This document shows positions 26,206 through 38,410 of a DNA stretch of 64,000 bases, piece by piece. The notes under the pieces are model-generated. The model worked only from the letters and a program-made list of their open reading frames with translations. It made no database searches and was not told the origin of the DNA. The DNA lies in contig NZ_CP150241.1 of the NCBI RefSeq assembly GCF_037975235.1, forward strand, positions 2,294,001 through 2,358,000, read 5' to 3'. The DNA comes from Paenibacillus sp. FSL R5-0341 (GTDB taxonomy: Bacteria > Bacillota > Bacilli > Paenibacillales > Paenibacillaceae). The stretch's first letter is position 1, and every line of letters starts with the position of its first letter. The translations under genes were made by a program, and so were the position numbers.

Positions 26206-27495
26206 TTGAAGAAAATGTGGGTATTGATGCTCGTTACAGTATTGCTGTTGTCTGCATGTTCATCCGGTGGTGGAGGTAATTCCGCTGGTGGTGACGAAAA
26301 AACAAACGAAATTACGGTCTGGGCTTGGGACAAAGCTTTTAACGTTGCTGCAATGGAAACAGCAAAAGAAGCATACCAAAAAGCAAATCCTGATGTGAAA
26401 ATTAACATCATTGAATACGCTCAAGCTGATATTATTCAGAAACTGAACACGGGTCTTAACTCCGGAACTGCCAGCGGTCTTCCAAACGTAGTTCTGATCG
26501 AAGACTATCGCTCACAAAGCTTCCTGAATGCATATCCTGATGCGTTCAAAGATCTGTCTTCCAACGTTACGGCTTCCGACTTTGCAGATTACAAACTCGG
26601 ACCAACAGCGTTTGATGGCAAACAATACGGAGTACCATTTGACTCCGGCGTTGCTGGCTTGTACTACAGAACAGACTTGCTTGAGCAAGCAGGCTACAAA
26701 GCTGCTGACCTGCAAGACATCACTTGGGATGACTACATCCAAATTGGTAAAGATGTAAAAGCTAAAACAGGTAAAGAACTTCTTTCTCTTGATCCAAATG
26801 ACCTCGGAATCATTCGTATGATGATTCAAACAGCAGGCAAATGGTATTCAGCAGAAGATGGTAAAACACCTGACATTGCAAACAATGCTGCTCTGAAAGA
26901 AGCTTTCACTACGTACAAAGCGATGATGGATGCAAATATTGTTAAATTGCACTCTGACTGGAGCCAATTCATTGCAAACATGAATAATGGTAGCGTAGCT
27001 TCAGTACCTACTGGTAACTGGATTTCACCATCTATACGTCAAGAAGCTTCCCAATCTGGCCAATGGGCTGTAGCACCTATGCCGAAAATGGCTGGTCAAC
27101 CGAACTCTGTTCACGCAACGAACTTGGGTGGTAGCTCATGGTATGTTATGAACAACGTTCCTGGTGCAGATCAAGCAGCTGATTTCGTAGCAAAAACTTT
27201 CGGTTCTGACAAACAATTGTATCAAGATCTGTTGAACAACATCGGTGCAATCGGTACGTACAAACCGGCAGTTGATGGTGAAGCTTATGCCAAAGAAGAC
27301 GAGTACTTCGGCGGACAAAAAATCTTCACAGACTTCGCAAATTGGACTGAACAAATTCCAAGCGTAAACTATGGTATCAACACATATGCCATCGAAGACA
27401 TTCTGGTTGTAGAAATGCAAGCATTCCTTAACGGAAAAGCAATTGATGATGTTCTGGCTGATGCACAAAAACAAGCTGAAGCACAATTAAACTAA
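26206..27495 (+). CDS. Extracellular sugar-binding lipoprotein of an ABC importer
   Basis: A 429-residue solute-binding protein (MalE/UgpB type). A lipoprotein signal MKKMWVLMLVTVLLLSAC has its lipobox Cys at 18, then a Ser/Gly linker, and the mature part begins ITVWAWD as in family 1 sugar-binding proteins. The start TTG 26206 has GGGGAG 9 nt upstream and puts KK directly before the hydrophobic core; earlier in-frame codons would bury the signal. Asn, Lys and Gly codons are strongly biased (AAC, AAA, GGT), suggesting high expression. Two permease genes follow, but no ATPase, so a shared MsmX-like ATPase is likely. Ligand: probably an oligosaccharide made by the nearby xyloglucanase. Confidence 0.9.
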   Translation: MKKMWVLMLVTVLLLSACSSGGGGNSAGGDEKTNEITVWAWDKAFNVAAMETAKEAYQKANPDVKINIIEYAQADIIQKLNTGLNSGTASGLPNVVLIEDYRSQSFLNAYPDAFKDLSSNVTASDFADYKLGPTAFDGKQYGVPFDSGVAGLYYRTDLLEQAGYKAADLQDITWDDYIQIGKDVKAKTGKELLSLDPNDLGIIRMMIQTAGKWYSAEDGKTPDIANNAALKEAFTTYKAMMDANIVKLHSDWSQFIANMNNGSVASVPTGNWISPSIRQEASQSGQWAVAPMPKMAGQPNSVHATNLGGSSWYVMNNVPGADQAADFVAKTFGSDKQLYQDLLNNIGAIGTYKPAVDGEAYAKEDEYFGGQKIFTDFANWTEQIPSVNYGINTYAIEDILVVEMQAFLNGKAIDDVLADAQKQAEAQLN

Positions 27496-27513
27496 GATAC
27501 CCAAGGTAACTTA

Positions 27514-27594
27514 TAGAACCCCAGGAAACATCGGAGCCGTCTCCCTTGTCCGGCGCAAGTCGAACGGACATGGCGAGAGGCTCTGTGGGTTCTA
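27514..27594 (+). promoter_or_regulatory. Large stem-loop between binding-protein and permease genes
   Basis: TAGAACCC at 27514 pairs with GGGTTCTA at 27587. Further blocks pair inward (GGAGCC with GGCTCT, TGTCCG with CGGACA). The hairpin of about 80 nt begins 18 bases after the binding-protein stop. No T-run follows. Such structures in importer operons often lower read-through or protect upstream mRNA; that role is inferred. Confidence 0.6.
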
Positions 27595-27626
27595 CCCATG
27601 TTCCATGGAGAGAGAGGAGCCATACT

Positions 27627-28526
27627 GTGAAAGCCATGAATACAGGAGACAGTCTCCAAAAGAAAAATAATTTGACTGGATGGGCTTTTGTTTTGCTGGC
27701 TGTTGTCGGGATTGTTGCATTTTACTTCTACCCGATGATCCAAGCGCTGCTCTTATCGTTCAAGTCTGGTGTAGGAGCCAATCTTGAATTTACGGGCCTT
27801 TCTAACTACAAAAGATTGTTAGTTGACACAACGTTCCGTACAGCATTATCGAATACATTTATCTACTTGATTGTTCAAGTGCCTTTAATGATTATTCTTG
27901 GTTTGTTTATTTCCGTATTGCTGAATGACAGCACACTGCGCTTCCGGAGCTTCTTCCGTACAGCGATTTTCTTGCCTTGTGTAACTTCATTGGTAGCATA
28001 CTCTGTTGTATTCAAATATTTGTTCGCACCAGATGGAATGGTGAATCAATTCCTGATGGGCCTGCACATTATTGGAGATCCAATCCAATGGATCACAGAC
28101 CCGTTCTGGGCTAAAATTACGATCATAATCGCCGTTACTTGGCGTTGGACCGGATATAACATGATTTTCTATCTGTCATCCCTGCAAAACATCGATCAAT
28201 CGATCTATGAAGCTGCAAGAATCGACGGAGCGAATGCTTTTACACAATTCTTCAAAATCACAGTACCGTTGCTTAAACCGATTATCCTCTTCACGTCGAT
28301 CACATCTACTATTGGTACACTTCAAATCTTTGATGAGATCATGAATATTACCAAAGGTGGTCCGGGTAACGCGACCATGTCGATCTCACAATATATCTAC
28401 AACCTTTCGTTCAAATATTCACCAGACTTTGGATATGCAGCAACGGTTTCGTACTCTATCGTAATTTTGATCATTATTTTGTCCATTATCCAGTTTAAAG
28501 TGGCAGGTGATAATAAAAATGGCTAA
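27627..28526 (+). CDS. ABC transporter permease (sugar, MalF/UgpA-like)
   Basis: A 299-residue inner-membrane permease with six predicted hydrophobic helices, the first at about residues 18-40 (FVLLAVVGIVAFYFYPMIQA). The EAA loop, which contacts the ATPase, reads YEAARIDGANAFTQFFKITVP (about residues 192-212). The start is GTG 27627, with AGAGGAG 7 nt upstream; the open frame continues upstream but crosses the intergenic stem-loop. It pairs with the second permease, whose start overlaps by 8 bases. Together they form the channel of a CUT1-type carbohydrate importer. Confidence 0.9.
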   Translation: MKAMNTGDSLQKKNNLTGWAFVLLAVVGIVAFYFYPMIQALLLSFKSGVGANLEFTGLSNYKRLLVDTTFRTALSNTFIYLIVQVPLMIILGLFISVLLNDSTLRFRSFFRTAIFLPCVTSLVAYSVVFKYLFAPDGMVNQFLMGLHIIGDPIQWITDPFWAKITIIIAVTWRWTGYNMIFYLSSLQNIDQSIYEAARIDGANAFTQFFKITVPLLKPIILFTSITSTIGTLQIFDEIMNITKGGPGNATMSISQYIYNLSFKYSPDFGYAATVSYSIVILIIILSIIQFKVAGDNKNG

Positions 28527-29349
28527 AGCTAAAGCAAAACGGATTTTCACATATGTGTTCTTATCCATCGTCGCCTTTGTATCCATTTTCCCATTTTTCT
28601 GGATGCTGGTCAGTGCAACAAATGCATCAGTTGATGTAACGAAGGGCAGATTGCTGCCAGGTTCAGCTTTTCTTGATAACTTCAGCAAATTGCTTGATTC
28701 GACAAACCTAGTGCAGGCTCTGGGGAACTCAGCTATGATCTCGGTCATCTCTACTGTGCTGGCCTTGTTAATCGGCTCCATGGCTGGTTATGGTTTTGAA
28801 GTATACCGCACGAAGTCCCGTGATATCGTATTTAATATTCTATTGTTGTCCATGATGATTCCGTTTGCAGCGATCATGGTGCCACTATATCGAATGTTCG
28901 CAACGATCTCTGGGGTTACTCCAGTTATCGGAATTAACACGATGGCAGCCGTTATCCTGCCAACCATTGCAACAGCGTTCCTGATCTTCTTCTTCCGTCA
29001 GAACACCAAAATGTTCCCGAAAGATCTGCTGGAAGCTGGTCGTATCGATGGTCTGAGTGAACTGGGGATCTTCCTGAAGATCTACATGCCAACAATGAAA
29101 ACAACATATGCAGCGGCAGCAATCATTACATTCATGAGTAGCTGGAATAACTATCTGTGGCCACTCATTGTATTGCAAACGCCTGACCAACAAACGATCC
29201 CACTATTGATTTCTAATCTTGGTGCTGGTTATGCTCCGGATTACGGAGTAATTATGACAGCGATCGTTATTGCAACACTGCCTACAGCAATCGTATTCTT
29301 CATCATGCAGAAACATTTTGTTGCAGGTATGGTAGGTTCCGTGAAGTAA
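28519..29349 (+). CDS. ABC transporter permease (sugar, MalG/UgpE-like)
   Basis: A 276-residue permease with six hydrophobic helices. The N-terminal helix is AKRIFTYVFLSIVAFVSIFP and the EAA loop is LEAGRIDGLSELGIFLKIYM (about residues 173-192). ATG 28519 is chosen because AGGTGA lies 8 nt upstream and inside the end of the preceding permease gene, giving an 8-base overlap and probable translational coupling. A terminator follows 45 bases downstream, so the operon is binding protein, permease, permease, with no ATPase gene. Confidence 0.9.
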   Translation: MAKAKAKRIFTYVFLSIVAFVSIFPFFWMLVSATNASVDVTKGRLLPGSAFLDNFSKLLDSTNLVQALGNSAMISVISTVLALLIGSMAGYGFEVYRTKSRDIVFNILLLSMMIPFAAIMVPLYRMFATISGVTPVIGINTMAAVILPTIATAFLIFFFRQNTKMFPKDLLEAGRIDGLSELGIFLKIYMPTMKTTYAAAAIITFMSSWNNYLWPLIVLQTPDQQTIPLLISNLGAGYAPDYGVIMTAIVIATLPTAIVFFIMQKHFVAGMVGSVK

Positions 29350-29394
29350 TGAAAATGGCATAATCCGTGCAAATGAACGGGTGCAGGAAAGAAG

Positions 29395-29431
29395 AGAGGA
29401 CGCCAGTTATGGCGTACCTCTGTCTTTTTTG
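29395..29431 (+). terminator. Terminator after the ABC operon
   Basis: AGAGG-A-CGCC pairs with GGCG-TA-CCTCT around a 6-nt loop, followed by GTCTTTTTTG. Confidence 0.8.
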
Positions 29432-29498
29432 TTTGTTTATGTAAAGCAAAAAGGAAATCCAGATGAAACCTTGAATAAGTCAAACTATAACGTTTTAA

Positions 29499-32561
<3,063 letters not shown>

Positions 32562-32585
32562 ATAAAAGGTAATTCGCAATAAAGA

Positions 32586-32622
32586 ACAGAGGTCTTCGCT
32601 TGTTGGAGGCCTCTGTTTTGTT
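32586..32622 (+). terminator. Terminator after the GH2 gene
   Basis: ACAGAGGTCTTC pairs with GGAGGCCTCTGT around a 7-nt loop, followed by TTTTGTT. Confidence 0.82.
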
Positions 32623-32714
32623 ATGTCCATAAATGGCTTGAGATGTGATCTATGAAACCGTTCTCTCTCTGCCCTCGTAATGTACAAGACAGGAAACATA
32701 ATAGGGGGTTCAAG

Positions 32715-33020
32715 ATGAGTAGAAAAGCAAAGACAGGTATATGGGTGACGGTGTTGGTCTTTCTGGGCATCATAGTTGGATGTTTCATATGGTATTTCAA
32801 TACCGCTTCGGGTGAACGTGCACTCAAAACGATGAGATCCAATAACTCGGGCGGCCTGGAGCGGGTCGTTAAAGTGTACAGTAATAATGGTGAATTGATT
32901 CAAACCTATGATGGCAAAATTGACGTGGAAGATACGGAATACGGGAATAAAGTATTATTCGATCTCAATGGGAAACGTGTCGTGATCTATAATGCAACGA
33001 TTGTTGTTGAAGAGAAGTAA
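32715..33020 (+). CDS. Small membrane-anchored protein of unknown function
   Basis: A 101-residue protein that I do not recognise. Residues 2-7 are basic (SRKAKTG), 8-28 form a single transmembrane helix (WVTVLVFLGIIVGCFIWYF), and the rest is a soluble beta-rich domain (RVVKVYSNNGELIQTYDGK, then VLFDLNGKRVVIYNATIVVE). The orientation is probably N-in with the domain outside. AGGGGG lies 6 nt before ATG 32715. The cysteine in the hydrophobic stretch is not a good lipobox. It stands alone between the GH2 terminator and another small membrane protein gene. Confidence 0.65.
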   Translation: MSRKAKTGIWVTVLVFLGIIVGCFIWYFNTASGERALKTMRSNNSGGLERVVKVYSNNGELIQTYDGKIDVEDTEYGNKVLFDLNGKRVVIYNATIVVEEK

Positions 33021-33128
33021 AGCGTAATTTGTCAGCCTTGACAAAGCGCTGGTTCGGAATTTGGAATGACACCCTATTTCTTATATGGTAAAATTAAGGG
33101 AATGACATAAGGGTCGGGTGAGATTTAT

Positions 33129-33410
33129 ATGGTGGATATGTACCTCATAATTACTGTTGCAATTTTGGGAATGATTCTGTTCTATAGCTTGATCGCTTAT
33201 TTCTTGATTCGTTTCATTTCGAGAAAAGCATTTAAGCTTACGTTAACCAAATATGAAATGATGGAGATTATGACTTGGCTCGCCGTGCTGTTTATTACCT
33301 TCATGATGATTAAGAATGGTTCAATAAATCTTCTCTTGCCGGTTGTTTTACTTATCATTCCATTGATCAATTTGCGAAGGTCTAATCGGAAACATAGAGA
33401 GATGAATTAG
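33129..33410 (+). CDS. Small polytopic membrane protein of unknown function
   Basis: A 93-residue, very hydrophobic protein with three likely transmembrane helices (residues 4-26, 45-60 and 66-82) and a basic tail (RRSNRKHRE). No family is recognised. ATG 33129 has GGGTGAG about 10 nt upstream. A terminator follows 47 bases later. It could be a small holin-like or transport accessory protein, but nothing in the sequence decides this. Confidence 0.55.
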   Translation: MVDMYLIITVAILGMILFYSLIAYFLIRFISRKAFKLTLTKYEMMEIMTWLAVLFITFMMIKNGSINLLLPVVLLIIPLINLRRSNRKHREMN

Positions 33411-33457
33411 TATAGTCTTCCTAAGTTGGGGCAAGGCACAAGAAGGACGAACATAGG

Positions 33458-33496
33458 AAAGGTTGACGGAGTTTACATCACTAGTCAGCCTTTTTT
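33458..33496 (+). terminator. Terminator after the small membrane protein gene
   Basis: AAAGGTTGAC pairs with GTCAGCCTTT (one G-U pair), with TTTT overlapping the end of the stem. Confidence 0.7.
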
Positions 33497-33540
33497 AGTT
33501 TCATTACGCATGTTGAGATTGAACAAGGAGGAGTTTAGTG

Positions 33541-33975
33541 ATGATTCTGGGCCGATCAACTGACACTTCAGGTTTAACGCAAGTTGCCAATCTTTCGGAT
33601 GAGTTGCAGTCTGTGTTTGATCAAGCAGAAAGCAAATATCAAATAGTTGATATTGAACTATTCTTTGTTTTCAGGTGTCTTCCTGAAGAATACGATAGAA
33701 GGTCCACGGTCAGGCATGTGAAGAAGGAGAATGTCATCTATTTTGATCTGGTGGTCAGCGAGGATCGGTATAAGACATTAAGCAAAAGCAAACAACGGTA
33801 TGTATTAAGCCATGAGTTCTATGCTTTTTTGAGTGAGAAGCTCCAGAAATACAAAATTGAACATCTTAACGCGAATGAATTTATTGCAGATATGGGCATA
33901 TGGCTGAGGGAGATCGGATGGTTGCAGACTGAAGAGGAAGCTGAAATAAGTGAATTTGAAGAAAAATATAACTAA
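33541..33975 (+). CDS. Soluble hypothetical protein, 144 residues
   Basis: I do not recognise a family. The protein is acidic, with no signal or membrane segment. A central beta-alpha block reads RRSTVRHVKKENVIYFDLVV, then DRYKTLSKSKQRYVLSHEFY, and the C-terminus is EEEAEISEFEEKY. The general pattern (small, acidic, charged-aromatic) recalls immunity-type proteins of polymorphic toxin systems, but no toxin gene is adjacent, so this is a weak guess. AAGGAGG lies 9 nt before ATG 33541; GTG 33538 is the alternative. A strong terminator follows. Confidence 0.6.
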   Translation: MILGRSTDTSGLTQVANLSDELQSVFDQAESKYQIVDIELFFVFRCLPEEYDRRSTVRHVKKENVIYFDLVVSEDRYKTLSKSKQRYVLSHEFYAFLSEKLQKYKIEHLNANEFIADMGIWLREIGWLQTEEEAEISEFEEKYN

Positions 33976-34004
33976 CATAATAAATTAAACATAAACCACA
34001 AAAA

Positions 34005-34032
34005 TAGGCCCTCTTTCGAGGGCCTACTTTTC
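34005..34032 (+). terminator. Terminator after the 144-residue hypothetical gene
   Basis: A perfect 9-bp stem (TAGGCCCTC / GAGGGCCTA) with loop TTTC, then CTTTTC. Confidence 0.85.
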
Positions 34033-34275
34033 ATGGGAGAGGAGAAACCGGACGAAGAGCTTATGGGGAAACGTAAGTCTTCTCCGCGGTTGTCTACGAC
34101 ACTTGTGATGTCGATAATTATAGAATCGCCCGATTGTTTCCTTTTTATACATATGCGTCAACAATTCGCCAACAATTTTCCAAGGCAAATGAAGACCGAA
34201 CATTTTTCAAACTGAACCGGAGTGTGGTACGATAGCCGTATCAATAAACTTACATAGAGAAAAGGTGACTCGTCA

Positions 34276-34884
34276 GTGAGAGTGGTATCTGGGAGTGCGA
34301 AAGGTAGGCCGCTGAAGGCTGTTCCTGGCACAGGCACGCGACCGACCACCGACAAGGTGAAGGAAGCGTTATTTAGCATGGTTGGTCCTTATTTTGAGGG
34401 CGGCACAGCATTGGATCTGTTTGCAGGCAGTGGGGGTCTCGGAATTGAGGCGCTGAGCCGCGGCATGGACAAGGCTGTTTTTGTTGATTTGGAATCGAAA
34501 AGTATTGAAGTGATCCGCATGAATCTGAAGGCGACCAAGCTGGAAGACCAGGCGGCTGTATACCGTAATGATGCAGGTCGTGCATTGAAGGCACTCGCCA
34601 AGCGAGGCACAACGTTCGATCTGGTGTTTCTCGACCCGCCATATCGCATGAAGAACGGGCACGAGTTGATGCTGACCATGCACGAACTGGAACTTCTGGA
34701 ACCCGAAGCAACCATCGTGCTTGAATATGAATCCAAACATGATTACCCTGAGCAATTCGGCCCGTTTGAACAAACGCGCAAGGCTTTGTATGGGGAGACG
34801 GCAGTATCCATCTATTATTATGCGCCTGAAGCGGTTGAAGATGGAGAATCCATTACACCGGAAGAGGAGGCTCCTCATGACTGA
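34276..34884 (+). CDS. rsmD: 16S rRNA (guanine966-N2)-methyltransferase
   Basis: A 202-residue SAM-dependent methyltransferase that modifies G966 of 16S rRNA during 30S assembly. N-terminal [18 protein letters not shown] is typical of RsmD. The SAM-binding motif is [18 protein letters not shown] (about residues 46-63), and the catalytic motif is FLDPPYR (about 120). The start is GTG 34276 with AAAGGTGA 7 nt upstream. The last 8 bases overlap the coaD start, the conserved rsmD-coaD pair of Firmicutes. Confidence 0.93.
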   Translation: MRVVSGSAKGRPLKAVPGTGTRPTTDKVKEALFSMVGPYFEGGTALDLFAGSGGLGIEALSRGMDKAVFVDLESKSIEVIRMNLKATKLEDQAAVYRNDAGRALKALAKRGTTFDLVFLDPPYRMKNGHELMLTMHELELLEPEATIVLEYESKHDYPEQFGPFEQTRKALYGETAVSIYYYAPEAVEDGESITPEEEAPHD

Positions 34885-35392
34885 AATGATACATCGACAG
34901 GAACGGATCGCCGTATATCCTGGAAGTTTTGATCCCGTAACGATGGGGCATCTCGATATTATCGCCAGAGCGTCGAAGCAATTTGATCGCGTCATTGTGG
35001 CTGTGTTGAACAATATGAGCAAAAATCCGCTGTTTACGGTGGAGGAACGCAAGGAACTGATCACGGAAGTAACCCGCCATCTACCGAATGTGGAGGTGGA
35101 CAGTTTCCGTGATCTGACGGCCAATTACGTTCGGCAAAAGGAAGCACAGGTTATCGTTCGCGGTATACGCTCAGTTACTGATTTTGAATACGAGCTGCAA
35201 TTGGCATCGACCAACAGCAAGTTGAATCCGGATGCGGAAACGATATTTATGATGACGAATCCAAAGTATTCCTATTTAAGTTCCAGCATCGTCAAAGAAA
35301 TCGCTCATTATCATGGAGATGTAACAGATCTTGTATCACCTGAAGTGGAAGCTGCGCTCCGTCAGAAAATCAGCGAGAAAACCGGCGGTTAA
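34877..35392 (+). CDS. coaD: Phosphopantetheine adenylyltransferase
   Basis: A 171-residue nucleotidyltransferase that joins ATP and 4'-phosphopantetheine to dephospho-CoA, the penultimate step of coenzyme A synthesis. It has the T/HxGH signature in [12 protein letters not shown] (residues 14-25), [12 protein letters not shown] in the middle, and the ISSS-type motif [14 protein letters not shown] 34877 is chosen because AAGAGGAGG ends 6 nt before it; the longer open frame upstream lies within rsmD. Its 3' end overlaps the end of the convergent ylbJ gene by 23 bases, and no terminator lies between them. Confidence 0.94.
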   Translation: MTEMIHRQERIAVYPGSFDPVTMGHLDIIARASKQFDRVIVAVLNNMSKNPLFTVEERKELITEVTRHLPNVEVDSFRDLTANYVRQKEAQVIVRGIRSVTDFEYELQLASTNSKLNPDAETIFMMTNPKYSYLSSSIVKEIAHYHGDVTDLVSPEVEAALRQKISEKTGG

Positions 35393-36707
35393 ACCAGAAG
35401 GTAAGACCTGATAGACTAATCATAATTGCAAGAAGTAACGCTAGACCCATGCAGGCAGCAGGTAAGGCGCTCCATATGGCGTTAATTGTGTATGTGTTGC
35501 CTGGATTATGTATGAAGAGCCAACTGAATGGTGTTGACAGGTCCTGGTCTGCATTCGTCTGTAATGTGGTCCAGGCTTGTGTGCTATATCGGCTGAACGG
35601 CATCCAGAGGAACAGACTGATAATAAAGGCGATGATCCCATGAATCAGACGAACTCCGGCAAAATACAACATGGATTTGCTGTCGGGTCCAGTTCCTTTC
35701 AGGACAGCAGAGACTTGCAGATGGGAGCATAGACCGCCCCATCCCAAAACAGCTGCAAGCAGGGACATCAGCAGGGCAGGTGTAAGCGAAGTTTGGCTCA
35801 AATGGTAGGTGCCCAAATGAAGCTCCAAAAAGGCTGGCCACAGCGCAGCAGAAGAACCAGGAGTCACATAAAGGGAGAGTAGCCGGATAAATACGGCAAA
35901 ACCGATCATGTATCCTCCGGTCATCATCAAAGTCTGCACAGCCTGGGACACGGTGTCACCTAACAGTTTGCCAAACCCTCTTCCATCACGACTATGGGCT
36001 TCCCTGGCTGCAATCATCATATCAGACCATATGCTACGTCGTTTGATCTTAGAGTGGTGGGGGAGAGATGAGCGACTTGTGGAACTTGCAGGACTTGCCG
36101 TCTGAGGACCACGAGAACTGTTATCCGCTTGGAGGGCTGTCGAACCAACCAGATCTTTCTGGTTACCCGGTGCAGGCAAGAGACGCACGGCAAAAATGGC
36201 AGCAATCCAGCCGCTGATCCAGTGAACCACTAAGAGGAAATATCCGGCAGCAGGCTGGTGAAGAAAAGCAGCACCAACGACCAGGATGATCATCATTGGA
36301 TTGGCAAAATGAGCTGCTGCTGCAAGGACAACCGCCTGCTTGGCGGTAATTTGTCTATCCTGAAATAAACGGGATACTGCATCTGCTCCTGCGGGGAATC
36401 CGCCGCACATGCCAACAGCGATAGCGAGCCCAGCGCTGCCTGGAAGTCTGAACCAGCGTTGCATTAGTGGTCCGAGCAAGGCACCCATCGCGTGGGTGAA
36501 GCCAAACGCAGTGAGCATTTGGGATAACATCAGGAACGGAAGCATGGCAGGGAAGATGATTTTCCACCATATATCCAGACCTTGAATAGAGGCATCAAAC
36601 GCTTCTTTGGGGGAAGCAACTACTGCAATGACCAGTGCTAACGCGCCGGTACTTAGAAGTATCGTTCGTAACGGGCCAGAGTCTCTAACCTCGCTCTGTA
36701 TTGTCAT
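35370..36707 (-). CDS. ylbJ: Sporulation integral membrane protein YlbJ
   Basis: A 445-residue polytopic membrane protein of the YlbJ / nucleoside-recognition (Gate) type with about nine hydrophobic segments. Recognisable stretches are [34 protein letters not shown] and a second Gate-like block near [20 protein letters not shown]. An extra Ser-rich cytoplasmic linker (about residues 190-225) looks loosely conserved. Family knowledge: B. subtilis ylbJ is expressed during sporulation and affects spore cortex or heat resistance. Its place beside coaD and ylbL agrees with that genome. AGGTGA lies shortly before ATG 36707. The stop overlaps the coaD 3' end by 23 bases. Confidence 0.88.
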   Translation of the reverse strand: MTIQSEVRDSGPLRTILLSTGALALVIAVVASPKEAFDASIQGLDIWWKIIFPAMLPFLMLSQMLTAFGFTHAMGALLGPLMQRWFRLPGSAGLAIAVGMCGGFPAGADAVSRLFQDRQITAKQAVVLAAAAHFANPMMIILVVGAAFLHQPAAGYFLLVVHWISGWIAAIFAVRLLPAPGNQKDLVGSTALQADNSSRGPQTASPASSTSRSSLPHHSKIKRRSIWSDMMIAAREAHSRDGRGFGKLLGDTVSQAVQTLMMTGGYMIGFAVFIRLLSLYVTPGSSAALWPAFLELHLGTYHLSQTSLTPALLMSLLAAVLGWGGLCSHLQVSAVLKGTGPDSKSMLYFAGVRLIHGIIAFIISLFLWMPFSRYSTQAWTTLQTNADQDLSTPFSWLFIHNPGNTYTINAIWSALPAACMGLALLLAIMISLSGLTFWFNRRFSR

Positions 36708-37021
36708 CGTTTCACCTCATATCAAATAGCGCCAATTCGGCTTCTGAATCGTTATGGACGGCCGAATGACGCCCCAAGGGCGGTTCGGCCTTGACCGGAC
36801 AGGCTATGGTATACAGTGGCCTATCCGGCCTGTACCATTGTATGCACAGGGACCAGAGTGTTAGACTTGAAATAAATATTAAACAAGATGAGCTGCGTAT
36901 CTGCATGACAAAGAGTGCGAAATCTAACCGGAGAATGGAAGTATTCAAAAGGTGGTATTGCAATCGCTAATTAGTGTAGAGTTTAGCTTATATAGAGATA
37001 CAAAGAACGGAGGCTCATGCG
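36708..37021. other. Divergent promoter region between ylbJ and sepM, with hairpins
   Basis: A 314-bp region without a gene. It contains a strong hairpin at 36760-36790 (GGCCGAA and CGCCC paired with GGGCG and TTCGGCC) and a second, weaker palindromic stretch at 36796-36833 (ACAGGC ... GCCTGT). Both lie just upstream of ylbJ. I could not assign promoters. Confidence 0.5.
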
Positions 37022-38062
37022 ATGAATCGGATTCGGAAATCTGGCGGATTCAGAGCTTCGATCTTTGTGATCGTGGTGGCTCTGGTCGTCTATGTTGCCG
37101 TGTACATGCCAACGCCGTATATCATATATATGCCTGGCAGTGCAGATGAAGTAAAACCAATGGTAACCGTTAAGGGCGGAGACCAGGATGAACGCGGTGT
37201 ATTTATGATGACGACTGTGTCGGCAACATATGCCAATGTGTTTTTGCTAGGGACCTCTCTGTTCAATCAAAATGCTCAAGTGGATAAAAAGGAAGACCGA
37301 CTGCGCGGCAAAAGCGAAGCGGAATACTCTGCTGAACAAGTATGGTTCATGAGTGACTCGCAATCCTCCGCAATGGAGGCTGCGTATGAGCAGGCTGGCG
37401 TTGCGTACTCCATTGTACCTGAACATATCTTTGTATTTGGACTGTCCGAAGACCCAAAACCGGAAGGAGACATTGCTCCGGGCGATATTATTCTGGGAGT
37501 GAACGGAACAGCTACGCCGGATAATACGGTCCTTTCTGCCCAGTTAAAAGATAAAAAGGTCGGAGATACGGTCGAAATGCAACTGGAACGTGGTGGAGAG
37601 ACCATTAGCCGGGACGTGAAGCTGATTCAGGTCAAAGACAGTAAAACGGGTGAAACCCGACCGGGACTCGGCGTAATGATTGGTGCGGTTCAGAAGGTGA
37701 AAGCGGAAGATCCGGACAAACAGATCTCCTTCACCGATACCCAGGTTGGTGGTCCGTCTGCCGGATTGATGTTTACTTTGGAGATTTATAACCAGTTAAC
37801 ACCTGGAGATCTGACGAAAGGTCATCGAATTGCGGGTACAGGTACCATTACCAAGGACGGTGTGGTGGGTGCAATTGGTGGTGTAGTGCACAAAATTGTA
37901 GCTGCTGACCGGAAAGAAGCGGAGTTCTTCTTCGTGCCGAAGGATAATTACAAGGAAGCGGAAGCCAAGGCTGAACAAATTGGTACCAAAATGAAACTTG
38001 TGCCTGTGAGCACGGTGGATGATGCGTTGGCTTACCTGAAAACCTTGTCCGTGAAATCATAG
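37022..38062 (+). CDS. SepM/YlbL-family Lon-like membrane serine protease with PDZ domain
   Basis: A 346-residue protein. It has one N-terminal transmembrane helix (about residues 12-30), an extracytoplasmic N-terminal domain, a PDZ domain (about 135-205, PEGDIAPGDIILGVNG), and a Lon-type S16 protease domain. The catalytic dyad is Ser246 in GGPSAGLMF and Lys291 in VVHKIVAADRKEA, spaced as in Lon. The streptococcal homologue SepM processes competence peptide at the cell surface; B. subtilis YlbL has been linked to DNA-damage-checkpoint proteolysis. The local job is therefore open. ATG 37022 is preceded by CGGAGG. It is followed by a strong terminator. Confidence 0.9.
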   Translation: MNRIRKSGGFRASIFVIVVALVVYVAVYMPTPYIIYMPGSADEVKPMVTVKGGDQDERGVFMMTTVSATYANVFLLGTSLFNQNAQVDKKEDRLRGKSEAEYSAEQVWFMSDSQSSAMEAAYEQAGVAYSIVPEHIFVFGLSEDPKPEGDIAPGDIILGVNGTATPDNTVLSAQLKDKKVGDTVEMQLERGGETISRDVKLIQVKDSKTGETRPGLGVMIGAVQKVKAEDPDKQISFTDTQVGGPSAGLMFTLEIYNQLTPGDLTKGHRIAGTGTITKDGVVGAIGGVVHKIVAADRKEAEFFFVPKDNYKEAEAKAEQIGTKMKLVPVSTVDDALAYLKTLSVKS

Positions 38063-38410
38063 GATTTTAAACGGGAGGGAAGAGATCGAGCTAACGTTGA
38101 ACCGGATGGATAAAGAACGGATGAAATCGGAATAATTGATTACAGTGGAATGAAGTGTGATCAAGAGATTAGAGAAGATTAACAGACTCGCTAGACCCAC
38201 AAGACTCAAAGTTATTAAAATAACTAAAAGAATTAAGATAACAAGAGAAGTGAATAAGGAAATCCCCTTGTTGCGAGGTGCCTGAGCGGCGCGCAGCAAG
38301 GGGATTTTTTTACTTGTACAATTGAGTGTCGAATATTTAAGAATCAATGATCCCTAAATGATGGGAATTAAAAGCTCTATATGAGATTAAGCCTTTTGAT
38401 CAAAAGCAGA
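38063..38410. other. Intergenic region between convergent sepM and tmcAL
   Basis: A 348-bp purine- and AT-rich stretch with no convincing gene. The only clear element is the strong terminator at 38261-38312. Confidence 0.6.
38261..38312 (+). terminator. Strong terminator between sepM and tmcAL
   Basis: A 15-bp stem (AATCCCCTTGTTGCG / CGCAGCAAGGGGATT, one G-U pair), then TTTTT. It is about 200 bases beyond the sepM stop, and may also stop transcripts from the convergent gene. Confidence 0.8.

Noticed and set aside
34033..34215. 60-codon open frame before rsmD, and a possible folded leader at 34037-34085
   Set aside because: The frame has a poor start context and low-complexity content. The folding (CTTATG/CGTAAG and GGAGAA/TTCTCC) matches no riboswitch I know and is weak.
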